A stretch of DNA of 64,000 bases from Sphingomonas donggukensis (GCF_023674425.1 NZ_CP098401.1:1550001-1614000); one strand, 5' to 3'; positions 1 to 9,336 are shown, counted from the stretch's first letter. Notes: generated by a model from the sequence alone, not told the origin. Numbers and translations are program-made.

Positions 1-1090
1 CCAGCAGGACGGCGAACGTGCTGACCAACACCAGCGCGTCGCCGATCCAGGTTTCCGTCGTCAGGTCGATCGATCCCATCGCCCGCTTGCGCGCAACGTC
101 GAACACGGTCTGAACCAGGGCATGGGTCAGGTACACCGAGTAGGATAATGTTCCGAGCCATAGGAGGGGACCGATCGAAAGGCACCGCGACACAAAGCTG
201 TCGGGGCCGCCTGCCAGCGCCAGGATCGCGGCGGCAAATGCGAACGGAATGAGCATCGTGGACACACCGTAGCCGCCGACGACAATCACCATTGCGATCA
301 CAACCGCCGACGCCATCACCTGGACGGCACTGGAAACTTCCCCCTTGCCGCCGATCTCCCGCTTGCGCACCAGCCACCAGATGCCGACCCCCAAAGCGAA
401 GCTGTACGTACAGCGAAAGACGCGCAGCGTGACATCCCCGCCCAGTCCGACGTCGTGGCGGAAGAGGAGGAGAACCGCGGCCGAAGCGATGCCAAGCGCC
501 AGATGAGCCAGGACGCGGCGGCCCGGCGTCGCCACGAGCGAACATATCAACCCGAATGCAATGTAGGCGGCAACTTCGGTGCTGATGCTCCAACTCGCGG
601 TATTCAGAACGGCATCGCCCGACACGCCCCAAGCGTGCACGAGGAAGACGTTTGATGCCGCAAGCCACCACCAGTCCGCGTTTATCTTCATCGTCTCGAT
701 CGTCGATGCCGGTTCCATCACGTACCTGACGCCGATCAGGGCAAGCGTGGCGAGCGTGGTGACGATGTGCAACGGATACAGGCGAAAAAACCGGCGTCTC
801 GCGAACGTTGCGACTGCGGCGCGATCCCGCATCCGTTCGATGAAGGCGTTGGCGATCACGAACCCCGATAGCACGAAGAAGAAATCAACGAACAACCAGC
901 TGTGCCGGACGAGCGGGGCCGACCGGAACGACCAGTCCCACGGGATGTGCATGACGGCGACCATCAAAGCGCAAATGCCGCGGCATGTCTCGAGCGCAGG
1001 ATAGAACCGCGTGCTCCGTGGCATGTTCAACGCAGCGGTCGGATCGACGACCCCGTCGCCGGGGCTGTTCGGCATCGATTCAATCGTCAT
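1..1090 (-). CDS. Acyltransferase 3 family membrane protein, partial
   Basis: I translated this frame by hand from an ATG at 1090; it stays open to the window edge, so the C-terminus is missing (about 363 residues visible). It looks like an integral-membrane O-acyltransferase of the acyltransferase_3 family, which transfers acetyl or other acyl groups to surface sugars. Near residue 30 it has the family opening with the motif FYPALETCRGICALMVAVMH, then WLFVDFFFVLSGFVIA and RRRFFRLYPLH, followed by many hydrophobic segments; a later LSYSVYLTHALVQTVF also fits. The ATG overlaps the TGA of the upstream methyltransferase (ATGA), so the two are probably translationally coupled. The neighbouring sugar transferase suggests it decorates an exopolysaccharide. 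The substrate is not deducible. Confidence 0.88.
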   Translation of the reverse strand, partial: MTIESMPNSPGDGVVDPTAALNMPRSTRFYPALETCRGICALMVAVMHIPWDWSFRSAPLVRHSWLFVDFFFVLSGFVIANAFIERMRDRAAVATFARRRFFRLYPLHIVTTLATLALIGVRYVMEPASTIETMKINADWWWLAASNVFLVHAWGVSGDAVLNTASWSISTEVAAYIAFGLICSLVATPGRRVLAHLALGIASAAVLLLFRHDVGLGGDVTLRVFRCTYSFALGVGIWWLVRKREIGGKGEVSSAVQVMASAVVIAMVIVVGGYGVSTMLIPFAFAAAILALAGGPDSFVSRCLSIGPLLWLGTLSYSVYLTHALVQTVFDVARKRAMGSIDLTTETWIGDALVLVSTFAVLL

Positions 1091-1809
1091 GGCGTACCCG
1101 TAGCATCTGCATCCACCCCCCGCCGACCCACCGCGACCAGCAGCATCTGCCCGCCGCGGTCGAGCCCCAGTGCGCGGCGCAGCCATGCAGGGCCCGGTGG
1201 GACGGCATAATCGGTCGTCTCGATCATCTCCAGCCCGCAGCGCGCGAAGATGTCGCGCATCTCCGCTTCGGTCGCAAGCGAGCGGACGTGCGCGTAATAT
1301 CGCGGTCGGCGCGTCAGGCGAAACGCCAGGCGTTCGATCCGCCGATAGCGCGACGCGGCGTTGGGCAGCGACAGGAGCAGCCGCCCACCGACCGGCAGCA
1401 GCCGCGCCAGGCGCGCGACCTCACCCTCCAGATCGGGAAGATATTCGAGCACGCTGGAGCTCATCACGACGTCCACGCTGCCTGCGGGCCGCGTCGACAG
1501 CGTTTCGAGCAGCGCCACGTCGAAACGCACGTCGGCCTGCGGGCTGGCCGCCGCGCGCTTGCGGCACAGCGCGATCATCGCCGGGCTGCCGTCGATCCCC
1601 TCGACCCGAGCGCCGCGATCCGCAGCCTCGAAACTGAAGGTGCCCGCGCCGCAGCCCGCGTCGAGCACCCGGTCGCCGCCGTGCACGTGCCGCGCGATCA
1701 GTCCGCGCCACACCGCCAGCCGCTCGCGGAATCGCGGCGACCGGTCATAGCCGGCGGCGAAGTCCTCGGCGATCGAAGTGTGCCAATCCACGGCATCGGT
1801 GGTGTTCAT
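1087..1809 (-). CDS. Class I SAM-dependent methyltransferase
   Basis: This 240-residue protein carries the SAM-binding motif I VLDAGCGAGTFS at about residues 48-59 and an acidic motif II, VEGIDGS, followed by a typical Rossmann-like methyltransferase body (SSSVLEYLPDLEGEVARLAR). I chose the ATG at 1809 because it overlaps the TGA of the upstream sugar transferase (ATGA), although the frame stays open further upstream. Its own TGA overlaps the ATG of the acyltransferase. In this context it probably methylates a sugar or lipid-linked glycan intermediate in the cytoplasm, but the acceptor cannot be read from sequence. Quinone-pathway methyltransferases share this fold, so the role rests on the neighbourhood. 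Confidence 0.85.
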   Translation of the reverse strand: MNTTDAVDWHTSIAEDFAAGYDRSPRFRERLAVWRGLIARHVHGGDRVLDAGCGAGTFSFEAADRGARVEGIDGSPAMIALCRKRAAASPQADVRFDVALLETLSTRPAGSVDVVMSSSVLEYLPDLEGEVARLARLLPVGGRLLLSLPNAASRYRRIERLAFRLTRRPRYYAHVRSLATEAEMRDIFARCGLEMIETTDYAVPPGPAWLRRALGLDRGGQMLLVAVGRRGVDADATGTP

Positions 1810-3098
1810 CGCGCGCCAAACCCCGTCAGGACCGTCGCCAGTGTCCGCACGACGATCAGCAGGTCGAGCCACGGCGAGAAATATTTGATGTAGTAGAAAT
1901 CGTTCTGCAGCTTTTCGTGCACTTCGTGCACTTCGGCGACATGGCCCTGGTTCACCTGCGCCCAGCCCGAGATGCCCGGCCGGACGATGTGGCGATAGGC
2001 ATAGAACGGGATTTCATGGGCGTACCATTCGGACAGCGCGTGCGCCTCCGGACGCGGGCCGATCCAGCTCATCTCGCCGCGCAGGATGTTCGCGATCTGC
2101 GGCAGTTCGTCGATCCGCATGCGGCGCAGGAAGCGACCGATGCGGGTGATCCGCGGATCCTCGTCCGCGGTGATCGCCGCCGCACGTCGCTGCGTGAGAT
2201 CGGTGGCCCTAGACGGCACGCGCATCGTGCGGATCTTGAACATCGTGAACTGATGGCCACGATAGCCGACGCGCTGCTGGCGGAAGATGAAGGGCCCCGG
2301 GCTGTCGAGCTTCACGACCACGTACAGCACCGCGAACACGATCGCGAACAGTGGCAGCAGCGCCAGCGCCACCAGCGTGTCGAGCACGCGCTTGATCCCG
2401 ACATAGGCCGCAACCGGCATCAGCGACCCGAAGGTGTTTTCGCTCAGGTGATCGATCAGCACGCGCCCTGACAGCGCCTCGCGCAGCTGCTTCACGTGAT
2501 AGACCATCGTGCCCGCCAGCGTCTGTTCGGCCAGCATCCGTTCCCATTCGTCGGGCATGTCGGCGCGCAGGTCGGCGACAACGCCGTCGATCGGCCGGTC
2601 GGGCAAGGACGGCGTGGTCAGCCAGAGCCATTCGACCCCGTCCAGCTCGCGCAGGTCACCGACGTCGCCAAACGGGGCGATGGCGATGGTCATCCGCCGC
2701 GCCCGGCTGACCGAGGCGTGGATCGTCAGGAACCACCCGACGCAGGCGAGCACGCTGAAGAACAGCACGGGCCGGACGTAATCGATGCGCGTCAGCACCA
2801 GCAGCGTGAAGACGAAGGCGTAGCTTGCCAGAAACGCCGGGATCACGAAGATGCCGGCCTTCACGCCCGGATAGGCACTGATCGCGCGCAGGGCGTAGAA
2901 GCCGGACACGATCGCCACCAGCACCGCCGTCAGCGTCCACAAGAGGCCCGGATTGTCCGAGCGCCACGTGCCCTCGAGCGCGAGCTGCCAGGCGTAGGGC
3001 AGCAGGCCTGCGACCAGCAATGCGCCACCGAGTTGGTAGCGCATGCGGCTGAGCGGGCTGACGCTATGCACTCCCGACCGGTTCGCCGGACTCTTCAC
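1806..3098 (-). CDS. Exopolysaccharide sugar-1-phosphate transferase (WcaJ/GumD type)
   Basis: This is a polyprenyl-phosphate sugar-1-phosphate transferase, which starts repeat-unit assembly by loading the first sugar onto undecaprenyl phosphate at the inner membrane. The N-terminal third has four hydrophobic segments. After a soluble middle, a last membrane segment near [20 protein letters not shown] leads into the bacterial sugar transferase domain, with signatures [45 protein letters not shown] and [14 protein letters not shown] prefer a GTG start at 3098 because AGGGGG lies 12-13 bases upstream. A frame upstream to 3170 and an ATG at 3044 are alternatives. It heads a three-gene minus-strand operon with ATGA overlaps, divergent from the nucleotide-sugar genes. 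Confidence 0.9.
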   Translation of the reverse strand: MKSPANRSGVHSVSPLSRMRYQLGGALLVAGLLPYAWQLALEGTWRSDNPGLLWTLTAVLVAIVSGFYALRAISAYPGVKAGIFVIPAFLASYAFVFTLLVLTRIDYVRPVLFFSVLACVGWFLTIHASVSRARRMTIAIAPFGDVGDLRELDGVEWLWLTTPSLPDRPIDGVVADLRADMPDEWERMLAEQTLAGTMVYHVKQLREALSGRVLIDHLSENTFGSLMPVAAYVGIKRVLDTLVALALLPLFAIVFAVLYVVVKLDSPGPFIFRQQRVGYRGHQFTMFKIRTMRVPSRATDLTQRRAAAITADEDPRITRIGRFLRRMRIDELPQIANILRGEMSWIGPRPEAHALSEWYAHEIPFYAYRHIVRPGISGWAQVNQGHVAEVHEVHEKLQNDFYYIKYFSPWLDLLIVVRTLATVLTGFGAR

Positions 3099-3289
3099 AG
3101 CGTGGCTAACCCCCTGTTGCGCATGACGTTCGCCGAGTAGCCCCACCGCCGCGCCCGCGCAAGCATCCATGCCGCAGTGCAGCGTGGGCGGGAAAGCACG
3201 CGTTCCTTGAAACTTGGGGCCAGCTTTGCAAAGGCAGCGCGCTCACGCACCGCCTTCCGGTGCCGACGCACGAGGGGCGGACAAGCGCG
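3099..3289. promoter_or_regulatory. Divergent intergenic region of the polysaccharide locus
   Basis: About 190 bases separate the divergent starts at 3098 (minus) and 3290 (plus). The stretch must hold both promoters. I see no convincing -35/-10 pair or operator. Only the Shine-Dalgarno-like sequences next to each start stand out: AGGGGG for the minus gene and GAGGGGCGG for the plus gene. Confidence 0.45.
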
Positions 3290-4561
3290 ATGGACACGGC
3301 GGAACGGGTGGTGGTGATCGGGCTCGGCTATGTCGGGCTGCCGCTGGCCGTGGCACTCGCACGGACGACCGAGGTGTGGGGCCTGGACGTCGATGCCCAG
3401 CGGATCGCCGAATTGCGCGACGGGCACGACCGGACGGGCGAGATCGATGCGGAGCGGCTGGCGGCGTCCCCGCTGACGCTGACGAGCGATCCGGCGGACT
3501 GTCCGCCAGCGGACATCTATATCGTCACCGTGCCGACCCCGGTCGACGCCGACAATCAGCCCGACCTGTCGATCGTGCGCGCGGCGACCCGCACCGTCGC
3601 CGGCATGATCGACCCTGAGCGCACACCGATCATCGTCTACGAGAGCACCGTCTATCCGGGCGTGACCGAGGATATCTGCGGGCCGGAGATCGCCGCGATC
3701 ACCGGGCTGACGTGCGGGCGCGATTTTTTCCTCGGCTACTCGCCCGAACGCATCAATCCCGGTGACCGTGAACATACCGTCGACCGCATCATGAAGGTGG
3801 TCGCGGGGCAGACGCCCGACGTGCTCGACCGCGTGGCCGCGCTCTACGAACGCGTGACGACCGGCGGCGTGTTTCGCGCAGCCTCGATCAAGGCCGCCGA
3901 AGCGGCCAAGGTCATCGAGAACGCGCAGCGCGACATCAACATCGCGTTCATGAACGAAATCACCCGCATCTTCTCGCGCATCGACCTGTCGGTGTGGGAC
4001 GTGCTGGCGGCGGCGCGGACGAAGTGGAATTTCCTGCCGTTCCAGCCCGGGCTGGTCGGCGGACACTGCATCGGGGTTGATCCCTTCTACCTCAGCCATC
4101 TGTCGGAAACGCTCGGCTATCATCCGCAGGTGATCCTGGCGGGCCGCGGCACCAACGACACGATGGCCGCCTGGGCGGCCGATGCCATCCACGCCCGCGC
4201 GGGCAAGGCGGGGCGGACGCTGATCCTGGGGCTGACGTTCAAGGAAAACGTGCCCGACCTGCGCAACAGCAAGGTCGCGGACCTGATCGCGCGTTTCACG
4301 GCGCTGGGCCATGACGTGACCGTGCACGATCCGCTCGCCGACGCGGACGAGGCAGGTCACGAATACGGCGTGACGCTGGACGCAGGCGCCCTGTCGCGCG
4401 ACTACGACCTGGTCGTGCTGGCGGTCGCGCATCAGGACTATCTGGCGATGGGCGCCGACGCGCTGGCCGGGCTGGTCGTGCCGGGCGGGGTGTTCGCCGA
4501 CCTGAAGAACGGCGTGCCCGCGCTGCGCGGCCGCGACGGCATCGGTTACTGGTCGCTGTAA
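3290..4561 (+). CDS. Nucleotide-sugar C6 dehydrogenase (TviB/WbpO type)
   Basis: This 423-residue NAD-dependent dehydrogenase oxidises C6 of a UDP-sugar to the uronic acid. The N-terminal Rossmann motif GLGYVGLPLAV is at residues 11-21. The central dimerisation domain contains AAEAAKVIENAQRDINIAF. The catalytic cysteine is Cys260 in GGHCIGVDPFY, followed by a C-terminal UDP-binding domain (LTFKENVPDLRNS). These signatures fit the TviB/WbpO branch (UDP-GlcNAc or UDP-GalNAc) better than classical Ugd, which has GGSCFPKD and occurs separately at 30400. The start at 3290 is preferred because GLGYVGL then sits at the usual distance; an upstream frame to 3260 exists. It lies 14 bases before the epimerase gene, so the two likely form an operon making a precursor for the adjacent polysaccharide. 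Confidence 0.9.
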   Translation: MDTAERVVVIGLGYVGLPLAVALARTTEVWGLDVDAQRIAELRDGHDRTGEIDAERLAASPLTLTSDPADCPPADIYIVTVPTPVDADNQPDLSIVRAATRTVAGMIDPERTPIIVYESTVYPGVTEDICGPEIAAITGLTCGRDFFLGYSPERINPGDREHTVDRIMKVVAGQTPDVLDRVAALYERVTTGGVFRAASIKAAEAAKVIENAQRDINIAFMNEITRIFSRIDLSVWDVLAAARTKWNFLPFQPGLVGGHCIGVDPFYLSHLSETLGYHPQVILAGRGTNDTMAAWAADAIHARAGKAGRTLILGLTFKENVPDLRNSKVADLIARFTALGHDVTVHDPLADADEAGHEYGVTLDAGALSRDYDLVVLAVAHQDYLAMGADALAGLVVPGGVFADLKNGVPALRGRDGIGYWSL

Positions 4562-4575
4562 GGGACGAAGATCAC

Positions 4576-5574
4576 ATGCGCATACTCGTCACCGGCGTTG
4601 CCGGCTTTATCGGCATGAACGTCGCGCGGCGGTTGCTGGCGCGCGGTGACGAGGTGATCGGCATCGATTGCGTCAACGACTACTACACGGTGTCGCTGAA
4701 GGAGGACCGGCTGAAGCTGCTCGCCGACGAAAGCGACGACCGCTTCACCCACCTGCGCATCGACTTCGCCGATCACGAGGCATTGGACGCGGCGCTCGCC
4801 GACCAGCGGTTCGACCGGATAGTCCACCTCGGCGCGCAGGCCGGCGTGCGCTATTCGATCGAGAATCCGCGCGCGTACGTGCAGGCGAACCTGGTCGGGC
4901 ACCTCAACATGATGGAGGTCGCGCGCCACCGCCGGGTCGAGCATTTCGTCTATGCGTCGTCGTCGTCGGTCTATGGCGGCAACACCAACCTGCCGTTCAG
5001 CGTCGACGACCGGGTCGACCATCCGCTGTCGCTCTATGCCGCGACGAAGAAGGCGGACGAGCTGATGAGCGAGACCTACGCCCATCTCTACCGCCTGCCG
5101 CAGACCGGCCTGCGCTTCTTCACGGTCTATGGTCCGTGGGGGCGCCCCGACATGGCGATGTGGATCTTCACCAAGGCGATCCTGGAAGGAACGCCGATTG
5201 CGGTGTTCAACAACGGCGACATGCAGCGCGACTTCACCTATATCGACGACATCGTGTCGGGCGTGGTCGCGTGCCTCGATAATCCGCCGCCCGACGACGG
5301 CGCGGTGAAGGCGGGGGGCAGCATCGGCCCGCACCGCATCTACAACATCGGCAACCATCGTTCCGAACAGCTGAACCACATGATCGACCTGATCGAGCGG
5401 GCCTGCGGGAAGAAGGCGATCCGCGACCTGCAACCGATGCAGGACGGCGACGTGCCCGCGACCTATGCCGATATCGACGCGATCCAGCGCGACCTTGGCT
5501 TCCAGCCGTCGACGACGATCGATCAGGGCGTACCGCGCTTCGTCGAATGGTACCGCGACTACCACGGCGTGTGA
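4576..5574 (+). CDS. UDP-glucuronate 4-epimerase-like (CapI/LspL type)
   Basis: This 332-residue short-chain dehydrogenase-fold epimerase begins with the NAD-binding GVAGFIG motif at residues 7-13. It has the catalytic Tyr154-x3-Lys158 in LYAATKKADELM and the stretch VNDYYTVSLKEDRL, typical of UDP-glucuronate 4-epimerases, plus FFTVYGPWGRPDMA. It interconverts UDP-glucuronate and UDP-galacturonate. The preceding dehydrogenase looks N-acetyl-sugar specific, so the true substrate of the pair may be an amino-sugar uronate; that part is inference. It is convergent with cydB, with 18 bases between the stops. Confidence 0.9.
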   Translation: MRILVTGVAGFIGMNVARRLLARGDEVIGIDCVNDYYTVSLKEDRLKLLADESDDRFTHLRIDFADHEALDAALADQRFDRIVHLGAQAGVRYSIENPRAYVQANLVGHLNMMEVARHRRVEHFVYASSSSVYGGNTNLPFSVDDRVDHPLSLYAATKKADELMSETYAHLYRLPQTGLRFFTVYGPWGRPDMAMWIFTKAILEGTPIAVFNNGDMQRDFTYIDDIVSGVVACLDNPPPDDGAVKAGGSIGPHRIYNIGNHRSEQLNHMIDLIERACGKKAIRDLQPMQDGDVPATYADIDAIQRDLGFQPSTTIDQGVPRFVEWYRDYHGV

Positions 5575-5592
5575 GCCGGCGGGCGGTGGCGC

Positions 5593-6597
5593 TCAGTGAT
5601 AGCCCTCGCCCACTTTGCCGCGGAACACCCAATAGGCCCAGGCAGTATAGGCGAGGATGATCGGCACCATGATGCCGGCGCCGATCAGCATGAAGACCTG
5701 CGCGTTTTCGGGCGCGGCGGCCTGCCAGATGGTGACGTCGGGCGGGACGATCGTCGGGAAGATGCTGATGCCCAGGCCCGCGAAGCTCAGGCCGAACAGC
5801 GCCAGCACCAGCAGGAACGGCGCGCGTTCGTGGCGCTTGGCGAGCGCACGGACGAAGGCGATGCTGAGCACCGCAACCAGCACCGGCACGATCGCCACCT
5901 CCAGGATCGCCGGCCACGCGAACCAGCGCGCGAAGTAGCGGCCTTGCAGGAACGGAGTCGCCGCGCTGACCGCGACGATCGCGGCCAGCGTGATGACGCC
6001 CGCGCGCTTGGCGAGGCGGAAGGCGTGGTCCTGCGCGCCGCCTTCGGTCTTCCAGATCAGCCAGCACGCGCCGAGTAGCGCATAGCCCGCGACGACGCTC
6101 GCGCCGGTCAGCAACGAGAACGGGGTCAGCCAGTCGAGCCAGCCGCCGGCGTAGGATCGGTTGGCCACCTTGATCCCCTGGAGCAGCGCGCCGAGCGTCA
6201 CGCCTTGCGCAAACGCCGCGGTCACCGATCCGGCGGTGAAGGCGAAGTCCCAGAATGCGCGGTGGGCGGGATCGCGCCAGCGGAATTCGAACGCCACCCC
6301 GCGGAAAACGAGCGCCAGCAGCATCGCGATCATCGGCGGGTAGAGCGCGGGCAGGACGATGGCATAGGCGAGCGGGAACGCCGCCATCAGCCCGCCGCCG
6401 CCCAGCACCAGCCACGTCTCGTTCCCGTCCCACACCGGCGCGATCGAATTCATCGCCTGGTCGCGCTCCTCCCCCACCCCGAACGCCGGGAACAGGATGC
6501 CGATGCCCAGATCGAAGCCGTCGAGCACGACATAGGCGAACACGGCAAAGGCGATGATGAACGCCCAGGCGGTGGCGAGATCGATCGAGACGCTCAT
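5593..6597 (-). CDS. cydB: Cytochrome bd-type quinol oxidase subunit II
   Basis: This is subunit II of a bd-type terminal oxidase in the inner membrane, 334 residues with about eight hydrophobic segments. The N-terminus has the family signature YVVLDGFDLGIGILFP followed by APVWDGNETWLVLGGG. It pairs with CydA to reduce oxygen using quinol. The ATG overlaps the cydA TGA (ATGA), so the two are coupled. No small CydX-like gene follows: the next stop, 18 bases on, belongs to a convergent gene. A candidate third subunit is instead at 9775-9897. The short Q-loop of the partner subunit places the pair in the cyanide-insensitive (CioAB) branch, so cioB would be an equally good name. Confidence 0.95.
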   Translation of the reverse strand: MSVSIDLATAWAFIIAFAVFAYVVLDGFDLGIGILFPAFGVGEERDQAMNSIAPVWDGNETWLVLGGGGLMAAFPLAYAIVLPALYPPMIAMLLALVFRGVAFEFRWRDPAHRAFWDFAFTAGSVTAAFAQGVTLGALLQGIKVANRSYAGGWLDWLTPFSLLTGASVVAGYALLGACWLIWKTEGGAQDHAFRLAKRAGVITLAAIVAVSAATPFLQGRYFARWFAWPAILEVAIVPVLVAVLSIAFVRALAKRHERAPFLLVLALFGLSFAGLGISIFPTIVPPDVTIWQAAAPENAQVFMLIGAGIMVPIILAYTAWAYWVFRGKVGEGYH

Positions 6598-8105
6598 CGC
6601 CCCACCCCCGGCTGCGCGACGCCGGGGGCGATGCCGGCGGTGCGGGTCGGCACGTCCTCGCTCGGCTCGCTTTCGCCCACCTCGACCCCCTTCGCCATCA
6701 GTTTGAGAATGTACCAGGTGCCGAAGCCGAAGACCGCGAAATAGACGATGACGAACACCATCAGCGACGTCGCGACCGCAGGCGCGGCGAGCGGCGAGGC
6801 GCTATCGGTGGTGCGCAGCAGGTTATAGACGGTGAACGGCTGGCGCCCGACCTCGGTCGTGATCCAGCCGGCGATGACCGCGACGAACCCCGCCGGCCCC
6901 ATCGCCACCGCCGCGCGGTGCAGCCACGGCCAGTGCGCGAGCTTGCCGCGGAGGCGGGCGTACAGGCTCCAGAGGCCGAGGCCGAGCATTGCAAACCCCA
7001 GCCCCACCATGACCCGGAACGACCAGAAGACGATCGCCACCGGCGGCTCGCGATCGTCGGGGATGGTGTCGAGCCCGGCGAGCGGGGCGTTCGGGTCATG
7101 CTTCAGGATCAGCGACGACGCCTTTGGGATGCCGACCGCATAGTCCAGCCGCTTTTCGCGCTGGTTGGGGATGCCGAACAGGTAGAGCGGCGCGCCGTCC
7201 TTGTGGCTCTCGAAATGCCCCTCCATCGCCATCAACTTGGCCGGCTGGTGCGCGAGCGTGTTCAGCCCCTGCGCATCGCCCGCCGCGATCTGGAGCGGGG
7301 TGACGAGCGCCAGCATCCACATCGCCATCGAGAACATGACGCGGGCGGCCTGGAGCGAGGGGTGGACGGCGTGGTCGTGGGCGACGGGGGGCGAATCCGC
7401 GCCCTTGGGCAGGCTATGCTCGAACTCCGGGCCGTCGCCGGCATCGACGTGCGGCACCTCGCCGCGTCGCGCCTTCAGCAGATGCCACGCGCCGACCGCA
7501 CCGACCGACAGCGCGGTAGTCAGATACGCGCCGATGACGGTGTGAACTAGGCGGTAGGGGAAGCTGGGGTTGAAGATCACGTCGATCCACGACCCCGCCA
7601 CCACGAACTGACCGGCGGCGTTGGTGGTGAAGCCGGTGGGCGTGTGCATCCAGCTGTTCGCAGAGATGATCCAGAACGCCGAGATGAAGGTGCCGACCGC
7701 GACGCAGCAGGTCGCGGCGAAGTGCAGCCGCGGCCCGACCTTCTTCATGCCGAACAGCATGACGCCGAGGAACCCCGCCTCCAGGAAGAAGGCCGTCAGC
7801 ACTTCGTACGCCATCAGCGGGCCGATCACCGGCCCGACCTTGTCCGAGAACACCGACCAGTTGGTGCCGAACTGGTACGACATGACGATGCCCGACACGA
7901 CGCCCATCGCGAACGCGACCGCGAAGATCTTCAGCCAGAATTTGTAGAGGTCGAGGAAGACCGGCTTCTTCGTCCACAACCAGAGACCCTCGAGCACCGC
8001 GAGGTAGCTCGCGAGCCCGATCGAGAACGCCGGGAAGATGAAGTGGAAGCTGACCGTGAACGCGAACTGGGCGCGGGCGAGGACGATAGCGTCGAGGCTT
8101 TCCAT
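6594..8105 (-). CDS. cydA: Cytochrome bd-type quinol oxidase subunit I
   Basis: This is the haem-bearing subunit of the bd oxidase (503 residues). It begins with the conserved LARAQFAFTVSFHFIFPAFS, where His21 matches the haem d/b595 ligand. A second histidine sits in YRLVHTVIGAY near residue 187, and a methionine in FRVMVGLGF matches the haem b558 axial Met. The quinol-binding region is the short type, ending in EVGRQPFTVYNLLRTTDS. That supports the cyanide-insensitive CioA branch rather than the long-loop E. coli form. It is the first gene of a two-gene operon. 78 bases separate it from the FKBP gene upstream on the same strand. Confidence 0.96.
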   Translation of the reverse strand: MESLDAIVLARAQFAFTVSFHFIFPAFSIGLASYLAVLEGLWLWTKKPVFLDLYKFWLKIFAVAFAMGVVSGIVMSYQFGTNWSVFSDKVGPVIGPLMAYEVLTAFFLEAGFLGVMLFGMKKVGPRLHFAATCCVAVGTFISAFWIISANSWMHTPTGFTTNAAGQFVVAGSWIDVIFNPSFPYRLVHTVIGAYLTTALSVGAVGAWHLLKARRGEVPHVDAGDGPEFEHSLPKGADSPPVAHDHAVHPSLQAARVMFSMAMWMLALVTPLQIAAGDAQGLNTLAHQPAKLMAMEGHFESHKDGAPLYLFGIPNQREKRLDYAVGIPKASSLILKHDPNAPLAGLDTIPDDREPPVAIVFWSFRVMVGLGFAMLGLGLWSLYARLRGKLAHWPWLHRAAVAMGPAGFVAVIAGWITTEVGRQPFTVYNLLRTTDSASPLAAPAVATSLMVFVIVYFAVFGFGTWYILKLMAKGVEVGESEPSEDVPTRTAGIAPGVAQPGVGR

Positions 8106-8183
8106 GAACGAACGCCCTGCGCCTGCGTGGACCTCAGTTCAAGTGTTTGCCGCGCAACCGCTTTGCCGGTTCGTGCAGCCGGG

Positions 8184-8768
8184 TCAGCGCTTCGGCTGGG
8201 CCTGGGGAGCCTGAGGCGCGCCGGCGGCCTGCGCCTGGAGCTGGCGGACGACCGATTCGGGCAGGAAATCGATCAGGTCGATATCGAACACCAGTACCGA
8301 GCCCGCCGGGATCGGCCCCGACGCCTTGTCGCCGTAACCGAGTTCGGGCTTGATCCAGACGCGGTACTTCGCGCCCTTCGGCATCAGCTTCAGCGCTTCC
8401 GAAAAGCCGGGCACGACGCCGGTCACCGGCAGCGGCGTGGGCTGCTGGCTCTGGTCGAAGGTCGTGCCGTCGGTCAGCTTGCCGACATAGGTGATCAGCG
8501 CGACGTCGGCGTCGGTCGGCTTCGCGCCCTTGCCCGGCGTCAGCACCTTGTACTGCAGGCCCGAAGCGGTCTGGACGACGCCCTCGGCATAGCGATTCTT
8601 GACCAGGAATGCAGTCGCCGCACCCGACCCGCCGGGACGGAACAGCGACACCGCGGTCAGCACCACGCCCATTAGCAAGGCGCCGACGACGACGCCGATC
8701 CAGAACGCCTTGCGGCTGGGCCTGGCGGCAGGGGCGACGGGCTTCGCCGCCGGAACCGTATGGGTCAT
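8184..8768 (-). CDS. Membrane-anchored FKBP-type peptidyl-prolyl isomerase (copy 1)
   Basis: This 194-residue protein has a cytoplasmic N-tail, one hydrophobic anchor at about residues 22-43 (FWIGVVVGALLMGVVLTAVS) and then an FKBP domain. The FKBP features are SGLQYKVLTPGKG, YVGKLTDGTTFDQS, VVPGFSEALKLMPKGAKYRVWI, ELGYGDK, IPAGSVLVFDIDLID. It probably catalyses proline isomerisation in the periplasm. The C-terminus is a Gln/Ala/Pro-rich tail. It starts 4 bases after the stop of a close paralogue and is clearly a tandem duplicate. Confidence 0.92.
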   Translation of the reverse strand: MTHTVPAAKPVAPAARPSRKAFWIGVVVGALLMGVVLTAVSLFRPGGSGAATAFLVKNRYAEGVVQTASGLQYKVLTPGKGAKPTDADVALITYVGKLTDGTTFDQSQQPTPLPVTGVVPGFSEALKLMPKGAKYRVWIKPELGYGDKASGPIPAGSVLVFDIDLIDFLPESVVRQLQAQAAGAPQAPQAQPKR

Positions 8769-8772
8769 GCGC

Positions 8773-9336
8773 TCAGCGTCCGGTCGGCGGGACGGCGCCG
8801 GGTGCGCCCTGCATCTGCTGTTGCTGCTGCATCTGGCGGACCATCGCCTCGGGCAGATAGTCGAGCATCTCGACGTCGAATTCGAGCACCGAGTTCGCCG
8901 GGATCGGTCCCGCCGCCTTGTCGCCGTACCCGAGCGACGGCTTGATCCACAGGCGGTACTTGGACCCCTTCGGCATCAGCTTCATCGCTTCTGAAAAGCC
9001 GGGGACGACACCCGCGACCGGCATCGGCGTCGGCTGGCGGCTCTGGTCGAAGATCGTGCCGTCGGTCAGCTTGCCGACGTAGTTGATCAGCGCGACGTCG
9101 GCGTCGGTCGGCGCCGCGCCCTGCCCCTTGCTCAGCACGCGGTATTGCAGGCCCGACGGCGTGGTCACCACACCCGACGTCCGTGCGTTCCTGGCCAGGA
9201 ACTGCGCGACCGGATCGACCGGCGCCTGCATCGCCAGCGCAGCGGCGGCGACCACCGCCAGCACCAGCCCGACGACCAGATAGGTGATATAGCGGCGCTT
9301 GACGGGCGGAATCGGAACGGCGGTTACCGACGACAT
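8773..9336 (-). CDS. Membrane-anchored FKBP-type peptidyl-prolyl isomerase (copy 2)
   Basis: This 187-residue paralogue of the downstream gene has the same plan: a short N-tail, a hydrophobic anchor near residues 16-36 (ITYLVVGLVLAVVAAAALA), then an FKBP domain (SGLQYRVLSKGQG, YVGKLTDGTIFDQS, VVPGFSEAMKLMPKGSKYRLWI, SLGYGDK, IPANSVLEFDVEMLDYLP). It ends in a glutamine run (QQQQQ) and a Gly/Pro tail. Its 4-base distance to copy 1 implies one transcript. The domains differ mainly in the anchors and tails, which may reflect partner specificity; that is inference. Confidence 0.92.
   Translation of the reverse strand: MSSVTAVPIPPVKRRYITYLVVGLVLAVVAAAALAMQAPVDPVAQFLARNARTSGVVTTPSGLQYRVLSKGQGAAPTDADVALINYVGKLTDGTIFDQSRQPTPMPVAGVVPGFSEAMKLMPKGSKYRLWIKPSLGYGDKAAGPIPANSVLEFDVEMLDYLPEAMVRQMQQQQQMQGAPGAVPPTGR

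Noticed and set aside
455..1004. Plus-strand open frames in the first kilobase
   Set aside because: They lie opposite the acyltransferase frame, which reads well on the minus strand with family motifs; the plus translations are low-complexity and show no motif.
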